Shown here: in pieces, positions 1-8,714 of the stretch
Position numbering within the stretch: the stretch's first letter is position 1
Layout of the letters: the number at the start of each line of letters is the position of its first letter
Source: Comamonas halotolerans
GTDB taxonomy: Bacteria; Pseudomonadota; Gammaproteobacteria; Burkholderiales; Burkholderiaceae_C
DNA: 55,967 nt
Assembly: GCF_030162935.1 (NCBI RefSeq)
Contig: NZ_JASAUZ010000009.1
Location: 1 to 55,967, forward strand
Direction of reading: 5' to 3'
Position numbers and translations under genes: made by a program
The notes under the pieces: generated by a model
The model's database searches: none
What the model was told of the DNA's origin: nothing
The model's input: the letters and a program-made list of their open reading frames with translations, nothing else

Positions 1-213
1 TCCATTAATCGTATTAATGATGAGATAGCTCAATCCCAGGCAGGTTTGTGCAGCTGCTTGCATACAAAGATAAGCGCCCAATTCAGCCCACGGGAGCCCA
101 CTGGTTGCCTACGACGACAACCGAGTACAGAACTCTGTCTGCTATCAGGTAGGCGTCAACACCGCGCTTGACTGCTCTCCAGCAGGAAAACCAGGTAAAC
201 GCTGTTGCGCGGT

Positions 214-1659
214 TCACGTACCAAGGGGCACATGCAGCGGCACATGCAGTGCCACCCGCAATCCCCCGCCGGTTGCAGCCTCCAGACTAAGCTGCCCCCC
301 TGCGCTGTAGAGGATGCGTTGAACAATGGTCAAGCCCAGTCCAGCGCCTTGGCCTAGAGGATTTTTTCGCCAGAAACGTTGCATGGCCTGCGCGCACTCT
401 GCGTCTGTCATGCCCGGGCCATAGTCACGCACCAGGATGCATAAAGCCTGCAACCCGGGGTCCACCCGCCATTCAATTTCAACAGGTTGCATGCCGGAGT
501 TATGCCGCAATGCGTTATCCAGCACATTGCTGATGGCAGAGATCAGCAATGACACAGGGAGAGGAAGAACAATCACTCGGTCTTGCCAACCAGAAGGATC
601 GCTGGGGTGAATGATGGTGATCAGTGCTGCTTCATCACCTTTAGCACGTGCATTTTTTGTCGACTGTTCGCACGCTCGCTCAACAGCAGCCAAGATTTGT
701 GCACCTGTATGTTGCTCGACCACAGGAGCACTCGTTCCTTCAATGCGAGCCAGTAGCAGCAGCTGCTCCAGCGTGTCCTGCATATGAGAAATACCTTGTT
801 GTGTGTGCTCCAGCGCCTGCTTGATTTGCTCGCTGGCGGCGAAGCTATGCTCGCCAAGGCGTGCGCTTTCACGTTCACATAACAGTTGGGTCACCTGCAT
901 ATGGGTTTTGATGGCCGTCAGCGGTGTACGCAGCTCATGCGCGGCATCCGCAGTCCAGCGCCTCTCATGCTCCAGTGCTGCATGCGTGCGCTCCAGCAAA
1001 GCATTGAGGCTTTTAACCATGGGTGCCAGTTCAGCTATATCCTGGCCGACTTCAATGGGCGTGTTGTCTTGCGGGGGGCGCTGAGCCAGGGCTTGTTGCA
1101 AGCGCCTCAGGGGCTCAAGTCCTTTTGTGCCTACCCACCAGGTGATTGCCAGCACTCCTATGAGTGCCATCACAAAGGGCAGCACCATCGCATAGGCAAA
1201 CGACTGCATCAGGCTTTCGCGAATATCGATTCGGTCTGCCGTTGTGATGCGAATGCCGTTTTCCTCCAGTACATAGGTACGCCATGGTTTTCCGCCTTTG
1301 GTGATGCGCCCAAAGCCCAGCTCCGCCAGCTGACCGAAACCGGGGCTGTTGTCGGTGCTGGCAATGGGCAGCACTTCGACTTCACTGCGTACCAGGCTGA
1401 CTTCACAGGCGACGCCATCACGCGCAATGACTGAGGTGAGGTCCACTTGTGGGCCAGGCTCACCAGCGGGTTCGACATGGGCATGTGAAAACTGTCCCAC
1501 AATTCCTGCGACCATGCGTGTCGAGGCTACCAGACGATCATCCAGCACGTTCTGTAGCTCACTACGCATGCTGGTAAACATCCATGCAGCTACGGTGCTC
1601 CAAAGCACGCAGATGGAGATGCACAGCGTCACCACCAGCCGCAGACGCAAACTTTTCAT
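214..1659 (-). CDS. Two-component sensor histidine kinase, TctE/QseC-like
   Basis: An inner-membrane sensor kinase of 481 residues. A first membrane helix lies at about residues 8-30, a periplasmic domain of about 120 residues follows, and a second helix at about 155-177 leads to a HAMP-like linker. The dimerisation/phosphoacceptor motif HELRTPLTAI carries His241. The ATPase domain shows the N box NVLDNALRH, the G1 box DYGPGM and the G2 box GAGLGLTI, so all catalytic parts are present. The start codon overlaps the stop of the upstream response regulator in an ATGA, so the two are translationally coupled. Position behind ttrBCA suggests, but does not prove, that it controls tetrathionate respiration. 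The family is the EnvZ/QseC/TctE type, unlike the periplasmic-binding TtrS kinase of Salmonella. The C terminus contains a small in-frame HVPL duplication. The 213 bases beyond its stop hold no gene I can support. Confidence 0.93.
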   Translation of the reverse strand: MKSLRLRLVVTLCISICVLWSTVAAWMFTSMRSELQNVLDDRLVASTRMVAGIVGQFSHAHVEPAGEPGPQVDLTSVIARDGVACEVSLVRSEVEVLPIASTDNSPGFGQLAELGFGRITKGGKPWRTYVLEENGIRITTADRIDIRESLMQSFAYAMVLPFVMALIGVLAITWWVGTKGLEPLRRLQQALAQRPPQDNTPIEVGQDIAELAPMVKSLNALLERTHAALEHERRWTADAAHELRTPLTAIKTHMQVTQLLCERESARLGEHSFAASEQIKQALEHTQQGISHMQDTLEQLLLLARIEGTSAPVVEQHTGAQILAAVERACEQSTKNARAKGDEAALITIIHPSDPSGWQDRVIVLPLPVSLLISAISNVLDNALRHNSGMQPVEIEWRVDPGLQALCILVRDYGPGMTDAECAQAMQRFWRKNPLGQGAGLGLTIVQRILYSAGGQLSLEAATGGGLRVALHVPLHVPLGT

Positions 1660-2333
1660 GGCTGCGCCCTGCAGTAAGCGCTACCCAGACGGAAACCAAT
1701 TCCGCGCACGGTTTCGATGATGTTGCCGCCCAGTTTTTTGCGCAGATTGTGTACGTGCACATTCACGGTGTTGCTGCCCACGTCTTGCTCAAAGCCATAC
1801 AGGCTGTCATGTAGCTGAGAAAGCGTAAGCACGCGTCCATTGGCTTGCAGCAAGGCGTCCAGCAGGGCCCACTCTCGGCGTGCTAGCTCCACTGCTTGGC
1901 CCTGTACCCAGGCTTCATGGGCTGCCGGGTTAAGGCGCAGGCCCGGCCATTCCAGCCAATCACTGGCGCGGCCTGCTGCACGGCGATGCAAGGCTTGCAA
2001 ACGCACCACCAACTCTTGCAGATCAAACGGTTTGGTCAGGTAGTCATCACTGCCTGTCTGGAAACCCTCCAGCTTGTCTTCCAAGGCACTGCGGGCCGTC
2101 AGGATCAGTACCGGCATCGTCAAGCCACGCGCTCGCCATTGGCGCAACAACTGCAGGCCATCACCGTCAGGCAAGCCCAAATCCAGCACGCACCCATCAA
2201 ATCGGCTACCGGCTATCAAGAGTTGCGCAGCGGCAGCACTGTTGGCGACATCACAGGTAAAGCCATGCAGCTCCAAGCCAGTCTTAATACCTGAAGCTAC
2301 CAGTGTGTTGTCTTCAACAATCAATGTATGCAT
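1656..2333 (-). CDS. Response regulator, OmpR/TctD family
   Basis: A 225-residue DNA-binding response regulator. The receiver domain at about 1-115 has the acidic pair E7/D8, phosphoacceptor Asp51 in VLDLGLPD and Lys101 in LTKPFD. A winged-helix Trans_reg_C domain follows, ending in the typical VRGIGFRL. I chose the ATG at 2331-2333 because the receiver domain begins directly there (MHTLIVEDN). The open frame runs 69 codons further upstream, but that part has no receiver homology and covers a terminator hairpin. It forms an ATGA overlap with the kinase gene. It sits about 200 bases behind ttrA, separated by a hairpin terminator, so the pair probably has its own promoter. Canonical ttr loci carry a TtrR of the NarL/FixJ class, which makes this OmpR-type partner unusual. 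Confidence 0.93.
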   Translation of the reverse strand: MHTLIVEDNTLVASGIKTGLELHGFTCDVANSAAAAQLLIAGSRFDGCVLDLGLPDGDGLQLLRQWRARGLTMPVLILTARSALEDKLEGFQTGSDDYLTKPFDLQELVVRLQALHRRAAGRASDWLEWPGLRLNPAAHEAWVQGQAVELARREWALLDALLQANGRVLTLSQLHDSLYGFEQDVGSNTVNVHVHNLRKKLGGNIIETVRGIGFRLGSAYCRAQP

Positions 2334-2473
2334 AAGCGAGCATGCGCTTTCCAATAGAACAATGGGCGTGTACTTTGCCAAGTATGGACTGTGTATGGTC
2401 TGACAATTATGGACAGTGCAGTGGGCAGTGGCACGCTGGTGCGAGGCCAGACAAGGACTGCTCAAGTAGCAGC

Positions 2474-2503
2474 CAACGAAAATGCCCACCACCCAGGGTG
2501 GGC
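2474..2503 (-). terminator. Hairpin terminator behind ttrA
   Basis: On the minus strand a perfect 7-bp stem GCCCACC/GGTGGGC (plus-strand arms 2484-2490 and 2497-2503, 6-base loop) is followed by ATTTTCGTT. It lies 35 bases after the ttrA stop codon and before the response regulator. It therefore probably ends, or partly attenuates, the ttrBCA transcript. Confidence 0.6.
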
Positions 2504-2539
2504 AAGCCTCCAGGCTGGCCGTAGCGATAAAGTACGTCA

Positions 2540-5500
2540 CTAAACCTTTTTGACACGTACAGGCAAGCCTTGGCGAACAACGGCGCCTGAAACCCAGTCA
2601 ATCCAGACGTTGTCTCTGGCTGGCCTGGTCGGGTCTGCAAAACCCAAGGTGTTCAGGTTGACACCGTTGCCGTGCTGCGGGTTGGCATAGGTGGCATTCC
2701 CGTCCACGGTATGAGGCACTGTACCCAACTGTTTGTGCCCATAACCATACTCGATGGCAATCGCACCCTGCGCAATGCCGCTGCGCACCAAGGCCACGCC
2801 TTGCAATTTGGCTCCTGGTGTCTCGACTTCAATGCGGTCGCCATTGGCAATGCCCAGGCTAGCCGCATCCTGTGCATTCAAGCTGATGGGATTGTGCGGA
2901 TGCACCTGGCGCAAACGAGGCGCTGCTATCGACATGCTGCTCATCAGGTTGGACTTGTACGAGCTCATGCTCAGCGGCCATTGGGTTTGCGGGAAGTGCT
3001 CGCGCATGCTGCTGCCGTCTGCAAAACGCGCCGGATACCATGTGGGGCAGCCGCTATAGCGCTCGCCCGTCATCGAATGACGCATCTTGGCCAGACCTTC
3101 GTGCCAGATTTGCACAGGGAACTTGTGCGCCTGCTTGAGATGGTCGCCCTTCCAGGCGTTTTCCACCTTGTCAAAACGCCCGCCCCGGCTCATCACCATT
3201 GCCACACGGCGGACCTCCTCAGGCTTCAAGCGCTGCTGCAATGCTGGCATCCATTTGTTCAGACCGGTGAGGGCAATGTCGTCGTCGCTTGCTTCAGGCA
3301 CAGGCTGACCCGCCTGGTAAGCAATGTTGCACATGCCGCGCAGATAAAAGTCTTCGGCACATTCCAGATCCAAAGGCTCGCCGTATTTGGTGGACATGGC
3401 GTTCTTGCCGAAACCAGGCAATTGCAGCTGTTTGGCAAGCGCAAATACAAAGGTTTCAAAACTCACGGGCCTGCCATCCGCAGTCTTGGTCGTCGCTGCA
3501 TCCACCGTGGGCCAGCGCACGGTGCTGCTCTTTGCAACCACGTCTGCCCACGGCGCGCCAATGCCCCAGCTTTCATACGTCACCGTGTCCGGCACGATGT
3601 AGTCGGCCAAAGCAGAGGTTTCGTTGATGAACGGATCCACCGAGATGAACAAAGGCAGCTTCTTGGGGTCCTTGATGGCATCCACCAGCGTGTTTTCAAA
3701 TCCACAGATCGCATACACCGGGTTGCTCATGTGGTTGATCCACGCTTTGACAGGGTATGGATAGCCCAGCAAACCCGCCGCCAACATTTCACTGCTTAGA
3801 CCTCCTGGCGCGGGATACCAGGGAGCCTTGGCAGGATATGGATTCTGGCCCGCATCTTTCTTACGCTTGAACTCACTGGTTTTCTCATACGGGAAGCGGG
3901 TCCGCGACAAAGAGACGCCGCTGGCCTTCACCGCCCCTTTGAACTGTGCAAAGTTGTAGCGTGGCCCTGGACCAAATGGACCGAATGGACCCGCGTCCAT
4001 CACCCAGCCACCCTTGACATTCAAGTTGCCAATCAGATTGTTCAGCATGGCAATGGCATAGGCGGTGTAAAAGCCTGCGCCGCTCATGGTTCCGCCATGC
4101 GAGTTGGCTACAGCTTGCTTGCCGTGGCTGGTGAATTCACGCGCCAGCGCCTGAATTTCTTCCACAGGCACGCCGCAGACTGCTGAATACGCCTCCAGCG
4201 TCATTTGCTGCGCTTCTTCCCGCAACTTGGAGATGGATGTGCTGACGGATACGCCAGCTTCAGATGCAGGAGCACCGCCTTGTGCGGGCAGCTGCAATTT
4301 CACTTGCAGATCTTTCACCCACATTTCAGCGGGCTGCGCCGTGGTGTGCGGTGCCAGACTGCCATCGTGCAACTGCACCACATACACATCTTCGACGGGA
4401 GTTTTCTCGTCTTCTGCCGCAGGCAAGGGCCACCCCATGTCCGCACCGCGAAGAAACTGGCCGTAGCGTGGGTGCTCCGGGTCATTGATCAAAAGGTGGG
4501 TGGCATTGCTCCACGATGCCTCTCCAGCGGCAGCCATGGCTGCGGGGCCGGGCTGACTCAGGAACTGGGCGTCATAGCGTTCGTTGTCCAGGATCCAACG
4601 AATCATACCCATCACCAAAGCCAGATCGGTGGCGGGTTTGATCGGTAGCCAGCGGTTGTTGTCACCTGAAGCATGGCTGGACGAAGTGGGCAGAACTGGC
4701 GAAACCACCACATAGGTATAAGTTTGCTCTTCACGCGAACGAGCCTCTGCCAGTTCGCGGCCCTGACGCTGAAAGGGATTGCCAGCCTGTGCGGGCGCTG
4801 TACCAATGAACAAGCCAAACCGCGAGTTTTTCCAGTCGGGCTTTCCATGAGGCATGCCGGGAATATTGCCCAACGCAGCCGCCGTGCCCACACGATAGCT
4901 TTGACCACAATAAGCCCCATGGTTGGCGACGTTGACCGTGCCAAATGCTTGCCGAGCAAAACGATTGATCAACGGGGTTCGCCCTTCATTGGAGGCATCG
5001 GTGACAAGTAGCTGGTTGGCCTTGGGGCCGTACTCGGGGTTGTCCGCATCAATCAGTGTTTGCAGATCACGGATACGGGCCAAGCCTTCCACATGGCCTT
5101 CACCAAACAGGTCTCCGCCTTCGCTGATTTCCTGCACCAGCTGTTCCAGGGAGATGCTTTTCCACTGACCTGAGCCTCGTGGCCCCACACGCTTGAGCGG
5201 GGTCAGCACGCGATGCTCTGCCTTCTGGTGCGCCAGCATGGCCGAACCGCGCGCGCAACTGGTAGCACGGCCTTCCAGGCCGTTGTCACCACCGAGCATG
5301 GCAAACACCTCACGCACCGGCATTTCCATGGGCGCAGGGTTGGTTGTGGCCAGTGGGTGGTAAGGATTGCCTGCAATGCGCAAGATGGTGTTGCTCTCGG
5401 TGTCAATGCGCACGCGCACACCGCATTGCGTCCAGCAGCCCAGGCAGCTCGAGGGGCTAACCACCTGGCCCGGTTGGGTGCTAAGTTGACCCGTCACAGG

Positions 5501-5725
5501 ATCAATACGGAACTCTGGCTGTAGCGAATTGCCACGCGTTGCGCTAGCAGTGGAAACACCCGAGGTTCCATTCACTAACCCTTTGGCTCCACGTGCCACG
5601 GTTTGGCCATAGCCTGCGGCAAAGGCGGCCAAGCCACCTGCGACGGCACCACCGCGCAGCAGCATGCGCCGACGCGCGACATCTGTTTCTTTGGATTGTT
5701 CGGGGGTAAATTTCTTGTCAGTCAT
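2540..5725 (-). CDS. ttrA: Tetrathionate reductase catalytic subunit A
   Basis: Molybdopterin guanine dinucleotide enzyme of the DMSO reductase family, 1061 residues (Salmonella TtrA is about 1020). It reduces tetrathionate to thiosulfate in the periplasm. A twin-arginine signal is visible: RRRMLL at residues 18-23 followed by an Ala/Gly-rich hydrophobic stretch. The N-terminal [4Fe-4S] ligands are C94, C97 and C101 (CLGCWTQC) with C157 as fourth. In NHGAYCG, C273 is the likely molybdenum ligand, as in TtrA/ArrA-type enzymes. The C-terminal MGD-binding domain includes the H-P-H-N-P stretch near position 960. It is last in the order ttrB-ttrC-ttrA, as in Salmonella, and a terminator follows. 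Related alternatives (arsenate or thiosulfate reductase) fit less well than TtrA, given the length and the NrfD partner. Confidence 0.92.
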   Translation of the reverse strand: MTDKKFTPEQSKETDVARRRMLLRGGAVAGGLAAFAAGYGQTVARGAKGLVNGTSGVSTASATRGNSLQPEFRIDPVTGQLSTQPGQVVSPSSCLGCWTQCGVRVRIDTESNTILRIAGNPYHPLATTNPAPMEMPVREVFAMLGGDNGLEGRATSCARGSAMLAHQKAEHRVLTPLKRVGPRGSGQWKSISLEQLVQEISEGGDLFGEGHVEGLARIRDLQTLIDADNPEYGPKANQLLVTDASNEGRTPLINRFARQAFGTVNVANHGAYCGQSYRVGTAAALGNIPGMPHGKPDWKNSRFGLFIGTAPAQAGNPFQRQGRELAEARSREEQTYTYVVVSPVLPTSSSHASGDNNRWLPIKPATDLALVMGMIRWILDNERYDAQFLSQPGPAAMAAAGEASWSNATHLLINDPEHPRYGQFLRGADMGWPLPAAEDEKTPVEDVYVVQLHDGSLAPHTTAQPAEMWVKDLQVKLQLPAQGGAPASEAGVSVSTSISKLREEAQQMTLEAYSAVCGVPVEEIQALAREFTSHGKQAVANSHGGTMSGAGFYTAYAIAMLNNLIGNLNVKGGWVMDAGPFGPFGPGPRYNFAQFKGAVKASGVSLSRTRFPYEKTSEFKRKKDAGQNPYPAKAPWYPAPGGLSSEMLAAGLLGYPYPVKAWINHMSNPVYAICGFENTLVDAIKDPKKLPLFISVDPFINETSALADYIVPDTVTYESWGIGAPWADVVAKSSTVRWPTVDAATTKTADGRPVSFETFVFALAKQLQLPGFGKNAMSTKYGEPLDLECAEDFYLRGMCNIAYQAGQPVPEASDDDIALTGLNKWMPALQQRLKPEEVRRVAMVMSRGGRFDKVENAWKGDHLKQAHKFPVQIWHEGLAKMRHSMTGERYSGCPTWYPARFADGSSMREHFPQTQWPLSMSSYKSNLMSSMSIAAPRLRQVHPHNPISLNAQDAASLGIANGDRIEVETPGAKLQGVALVRSGIAQGAIAIEYGYGHKQLGTVPHTVDGNATYANPQHGNGVNLNTLGFADPTRPARDNVWIDWVSGAVVRQGLPVRVKKV

Positions 5726-5828
5726 GCTTGCCCTTTCAGGGCAGGCGCATGCAGCTTTGAAGCGCTGCCTGCACCCGTCAATATTGCGTTAAAGGCTGTT
5801 TACGGTTTGTTGGCTTCAAGCCTTGCAC

Positions 5829-6866
5829 TTAAGCGGGTTGGCTGAGTCGGCCTGGAAACGCTTCCAAAACCCAGGTGACCATGGCCACCAACGCCACGCA
5901 CAGACCCGCCACACCAACCATGCCCATCAGGCCATCGCCACCCCATGGCATGTGGTACAGATACAAACCGGCGCCAAACTTGGGCACGCCCTGCACCCCC
6001 ATGAACAACGCCCATCGGAATGCCCAGGCAGCAGCAGCCAAGCCCAGACCCAATACCAGCGTGAAGCCTCTGGCTTCCAGACGATGGCGCCCTCGCAACA
6101 AGGCCCCCACCACGACGGCACCAAAGATGGCGGAACCAATCATCGTCAGACGCCAGACCGGGAACTCCTGCATCAAACGCAGCGCCTCGTTAAACGATGG
6201 GCTCATCCCCAGCATGCCGCTCACAGCCCAGGCCACCGCTACCAGTACTAGTAACGCGGCCAGACACAAACCCATGCTGCGCAAGGCTTGCATCGCGGAT
6301 GCGCCAGGACGCAGATTGGCAGGCAAGAACCGCCCAATCACCATGGCAACACCAACCGCTGCCAGCCATCCTGTCAGTGCGAGATTGATCGGTACCCACA
6401 ACGTGTTCCACAGGGGGCGCGCGCGAATCACCATCATTTCCGCCCCTGTGTACACACAAATAGACAGAGCAGATAACACCAGCAAAGGTGCCAGCAAGCG
6501 CATCCAGCGCTGCAGACCCAACCACCACAAGGCACACATGGCAAGCGATAGCACCACAAACAAAGGCAATAACAGAGCGCCCCATGACATCCATGACCAT
6601 GGCGTGAAATGCGCATAAAAGTGCCAGAAACGCGCAGGTTGGTGCAAGTCTGCCAACAGTGATACCGGTGCAGCCATGGCACTCACAGCCAGAGTCAGCA
6701 CCGCTACAGGCAACATGCGCTGCAGCGCACTGCCTGCCTGCCCATACACGCACATGCTCACCAGCAGCGCGGCGCCTGTGGCCACGCCAACCAAGAAGAA
6801 ATACTGCACTGCCCAAGGCAACCAGGCCACTTCGTAGTGCGGTGTCAGGAGTTCAATGATTTGCAT
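5829..6866 (-). CDS. ttrC: Tetrathionate reductase membrane subunit C (NrfD family)
   Basis: Integral membrane quinol dehydrogenase subunit of the NrfD/PsrC family, 345 residues with about nine hydrophobic helices. It passes electrons from the quinol pool to TtrB. I chose the ATG at 6864-6866 because a strong AGGAGA lies five bases upstream. A TTG at 6887 would overlap the ttrB stop in a TTGA but has no comparable ribosome-binding site. Only 17 bases separate it from ttrB, so the two are one transcript. A gap of 103 bases precedes ttrA, with no strong hairpin seen. Confidence 0.9.
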   Translation of the reverse strand: MQIIELLTPHYEVAWLPWAVQYFFLVGVATGAALLVSMCVYGQAGSALQRMLPVAVLTLAVSAMAAPVSLLADLHQPARFWHFYAHFTPWSWMSWGALLLPLFVVLSLAMCALWWLGLQRWMRLLAPLLVLSALSICVYTGAEMMVIRARPLWNTLWVPINLALTGWLAAVGVAMVIGRFLPANLRPGASAMQALRSMGLCLAALLVLVAVAWAVSGMLGMSPSFNEALRLMQEFPVWRLTMIGSAIFGAVVVGALLRGRHRLEARGFTLVLGLGLAAAAWAFRWALFMGVQGVPKFGAGLYLYHMPWGGDGLMGMVGVAGLCVALVAMVTWVLEAFPGRLSQPA

Positions 6867-6883
6867 AACGGTCTCCTGGGAGT

Positions 6884-7654
6884 TCAATGCTCAGCCAGCA
6901 GGCGCACGCTGGCTTGTCCATCAACGCCGTGCACAAAGGCATCCGGCAGACCGATGTAGAACACACGTGGTGACGTCTGCATGTCCGGCTTGAGCACCTT
7001 GATCTCATCCTGGTGCTGCGCCATGCGTTGATTTATTTCGCTGCCGGGATCGTTCAGATCTCCAATCACACGGGCACCTCCTACACAGCTTTCCACACAG
7101 GCTGGCAGCAAGCCAGCTTCCAATCGATGCTCACAGAAGGTGCATTTGTCTGCCGTTTGTGTTTCGTGGTTGATAAAACGTGCGTCATAAGGACAGGCCT
7201 GCACGCAGTAACCACACCCCACACAGCGTTCGTTGTCCACCAGCACAATGCCGTCAGTGCGCTGAAACGTGGCTTGAACAGGGCACACAGGTACACAGGG
7301 TGGGTTATCGCAGTGATTGCAAAGCCGCGGCAGGCTGACCATGGCTGGCTCACGCGCTCCCTCCTCATGGATCTCGTACTGCAGCACGGTGGTACGGAAC
7401 TGACCGATAGGAGGCAGGTTTTCTACCGAGCAACTCACCGTACATGCCTGACAGCCAATGCATTTGCGCATATCAACCAGCATGCCAAACCGCTTGCCTT
7501 TCAGGCCTGGACGGCGGTTGGGTTGAAAATGCGCACTTTCAGGTTCTGCCTGCGCCGTATTAGCTAAACCCAAGCCTGTGGCCAAAGCCACCAATTCCTG
7601 CAAAAAACTACGTTTGCTGTCGGAAGTCGTGGGAATATGGCGGTTTTCATTCAT
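6884..7654 (-). CDS. ttrB: Tetrathionate reductase iron-sulfur subunit B
   Basis: Periplasmic four-cluster ferredoxin subunit of 256 residues that links TtrC to TtrA. Four cysteine groups are visible: CIGCQACTVSC (C65, C68, C71, C75), CNHCDNPPCVPVC, CVGCGYCVQAC and a last group starting CTFC. The N terminus carries a Tat-like signal with Lys14-Arg15 (KRSFLQ) in place of the twin arginine, then a hydrophobic stretch ending near TAQA. The same KR form is known for Salmonella TtrB. The ATG at 7652-7654 was chosen because the signal begins just after it. The longer frame up to 7705 has no signal-like sequence. It is the first gene of ttrBCA, with a promoter region carrying an FNR box upstream. 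Confidence 0.92.
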   Translation of the reverse strand: MNENRHIPTTSDSKRSFLQELVALATGLGLANTAQAEPESAHFQPNRRPGLKGKRFGMLVDMRKCIGCQACTVSCSVENLPPIGQFRTTVLQYEIHEEGAREPAMVSLPRLCNHCDNPPCVPVCPVQATFQRTDGIVLVDNERCVGCGYCVQACPYDARFINHETQTADKCTFCEHRLEAGLLPACVESCVGGARVIGDLNDPGSEINQRMAQHQDEIKVLKPDMQTSPRVFYIGLPDAFVHGVDGQASVRLLAEH

Positions 7655-7686
7655 ATTGAAAATCCGTTTATTAATAAAACAAACTG

Positions 7687-7728
7687 ATTCTCCAAGTATT
7701 AACACCCCACCAAATTGATATCAATCAA
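7687..7728 (-). promoter_or_regulatory. FNR/ANR-type box and class II promoter of ttrBCA
   Basis: TTGAT-ATCA-ATCAA at 7715-7728 is a perfect match to the FNR consensus TTGATnnnnATCAA. Its centre is at 7721.5. A -10-like GAGAAT lies at 7692-7687 on the minus strand. If transcription starts at 7680, the box is centred at -41.5, the standard position for a class II FNR-activated promoter. This leaves a 5' leader of about 26 bases before the ttrB ATG. The box is seen directly; the start site is inferred. Confidence 0.7.
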
Positions 7729-7863
7729 TAGCACAAGCTATTGATTTTAAATACATTTTTAGAGAAAATTTTTAATTATATTTAATGAATATTAAGAAAT
7801 AATTAAGTGGTTTTAATTATTTATTCGGTTCAACACTGAAAAATTACAAGATCAAAGTCAAAA

Positions 7864-7927
7864 AGAAAAACAGAAAACAGAAAACAGAAAATAGAAAATA
7901 GAAAATAGAAAATAGAAAATAGAAAAT
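7864..7927. repeat. Heptanucleotide tandem repeat upstream of ttrB
   Basis: Eight perfect 7-bp units fill 7872-7927: two AGAAAAC then six AGAAAAT. One imperfect unit with an extra A lies at 7864-7871. On the ttr coding strand this reads as ATTTTCT units. The array lies about 210-275 bases upstream of the ttrB ATG and about 135 bases beyond the FNR box. Such arrays change copy number by slipped-strand mispairing and can alter promoter geometry. No effect can be proved from one sequence. Confidence 0.95.
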
Positions 7928-8272
7928 CAATGCAGGTTGTAATGAATTTTTTAAAAAATAAATAAACCTACTTCTTCGGCATGAAATATTTCCATCACCA
8001 TGAAGCACGCTTAAATGGAGCACGTAGCGCAAGTCTTCCCCCCCCACGCATTGAGTAATGCCTCACCGCACACTGGTCACTGCCAGGCATAGGTCATAAG
8101 TCTGAAATGCGTCTGCGTACTTTGTGCTGGCGTTAACAAGGTCACCAGCTCAGGCCTGACATGGTTTGCCAACAAGCTTTCAACGTGTATCCCATGAGTT
8201 GGAACCTGCTTTGGGCCATCAGAACAAGCAATGCTCCACAGAGATAAAAGGAGCTGTGCCAAGAGTGCGCAA

Positions 8273-8695
8273 TCACCTTGCGCCAGACATCCTGCTCCAT
8301 ACATGCTGCACCACGATGCCAGCCACCATGGCGGCAACAAACAGTACTACCTCTGTTTGCAGTGTTGCCAGATTCATGACCGCAGGCCCCGGGCAAAAGC
8401 CTGCAAGCCCCCAGCCCACACCAAACATGGCAGCGCCCACCAGCAGTTTGCAGTCAATCTTTGTTGATGTGGGCAGCTGCATTGGCTCACCCAGCAAGGA
8501 GGTTTGACGCTGCTTGGCCCATGTAAAAGCCACCAACCCTATCGCAATAGCACCGCCCATCACCAAGCCCAGTGATGGATCCCATGTGCCAAAAATATCC
8601 AGAAAATTTTGCACCTTGGCAGGGTTTCCCATGCCAGACAACAGCAGTCCCAGGCCAAATACCAGCCCGGCAAGTAAAGCGATCAAAACAATCAT
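8273..8695 (-). CDS. YeeE/YedE-family sulfur transporter half (DUF6691)
   Basis: Membrane protein of 140 residues with about four hydrophobic helices and the conserved motif GLAGFCPGPAV, whose Cys is typical for the smaller member of YeeE/YedE pairs. The family moves thiosulfate or related sulfur compounds across the inner membrane. The ATG at 8693-8695 has a GAGAGGGG ribosome-binding site. It lies 19 bases behind the larger YeeE protein in the same operon. Function in sulfur uptake or export follows from the family and the neighbouring persulfide dioxygenase and ArsR sensor. Confidence 0.85.
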   Translation of the reverse strand: MIVLIALLAGLVFGLGLLLSGMGNPAKVQNFLDIFGTWDPSLGLVMGGAIAIGLVAFTWAKQRQTSLLGEPMQLPTSTKIDCKLLVGAAMFGVGWGLAGFCPGPAVMNLATLQTEVVLFVAAMVAGIVVQHVWSRMSGAR

Positions 8696-8714
8696 GGCTT
8701 TACCCCTCTCCCCC

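Larger units (their letters stand above)
7655..8272. other. AT-rich upstream region of ttrBCA, no gene
   Basis: About 620 bases between ttrB and the 3' end of the YeeE operon hold no credible gene. Positions 7706-7975 are extremely AT-rich compared with the rest of the window and contain an FNR-type box and a heptad repeat, listed separately. The 8040-8272 part has normal composition. A 67-codon frame across the repeat (7844-8047, minus) is only a low-complexity translation of it. Confidence 0.75.

Noticed and set aside
2672..3799. 375-codon plus-strand open frame
   Set aside because: Antisense to ttrA. It has no ribosome-binding site and a His/Arg-rich random composition.
7844..8047. 67-codon minus-strand frame with Phe-rich tail
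   Set aside because: The tail is only the translation of the heptad repeat, and there is no ribosome-binding site. A regulatory leader peptide cannot be excluded, but nothing supports it.
8077..8340. 87-codon minus-strand frame behind the YeeE gene
   Set aside because: It overlaps the 3' end of the YeeE gene in another frame and has no family features.
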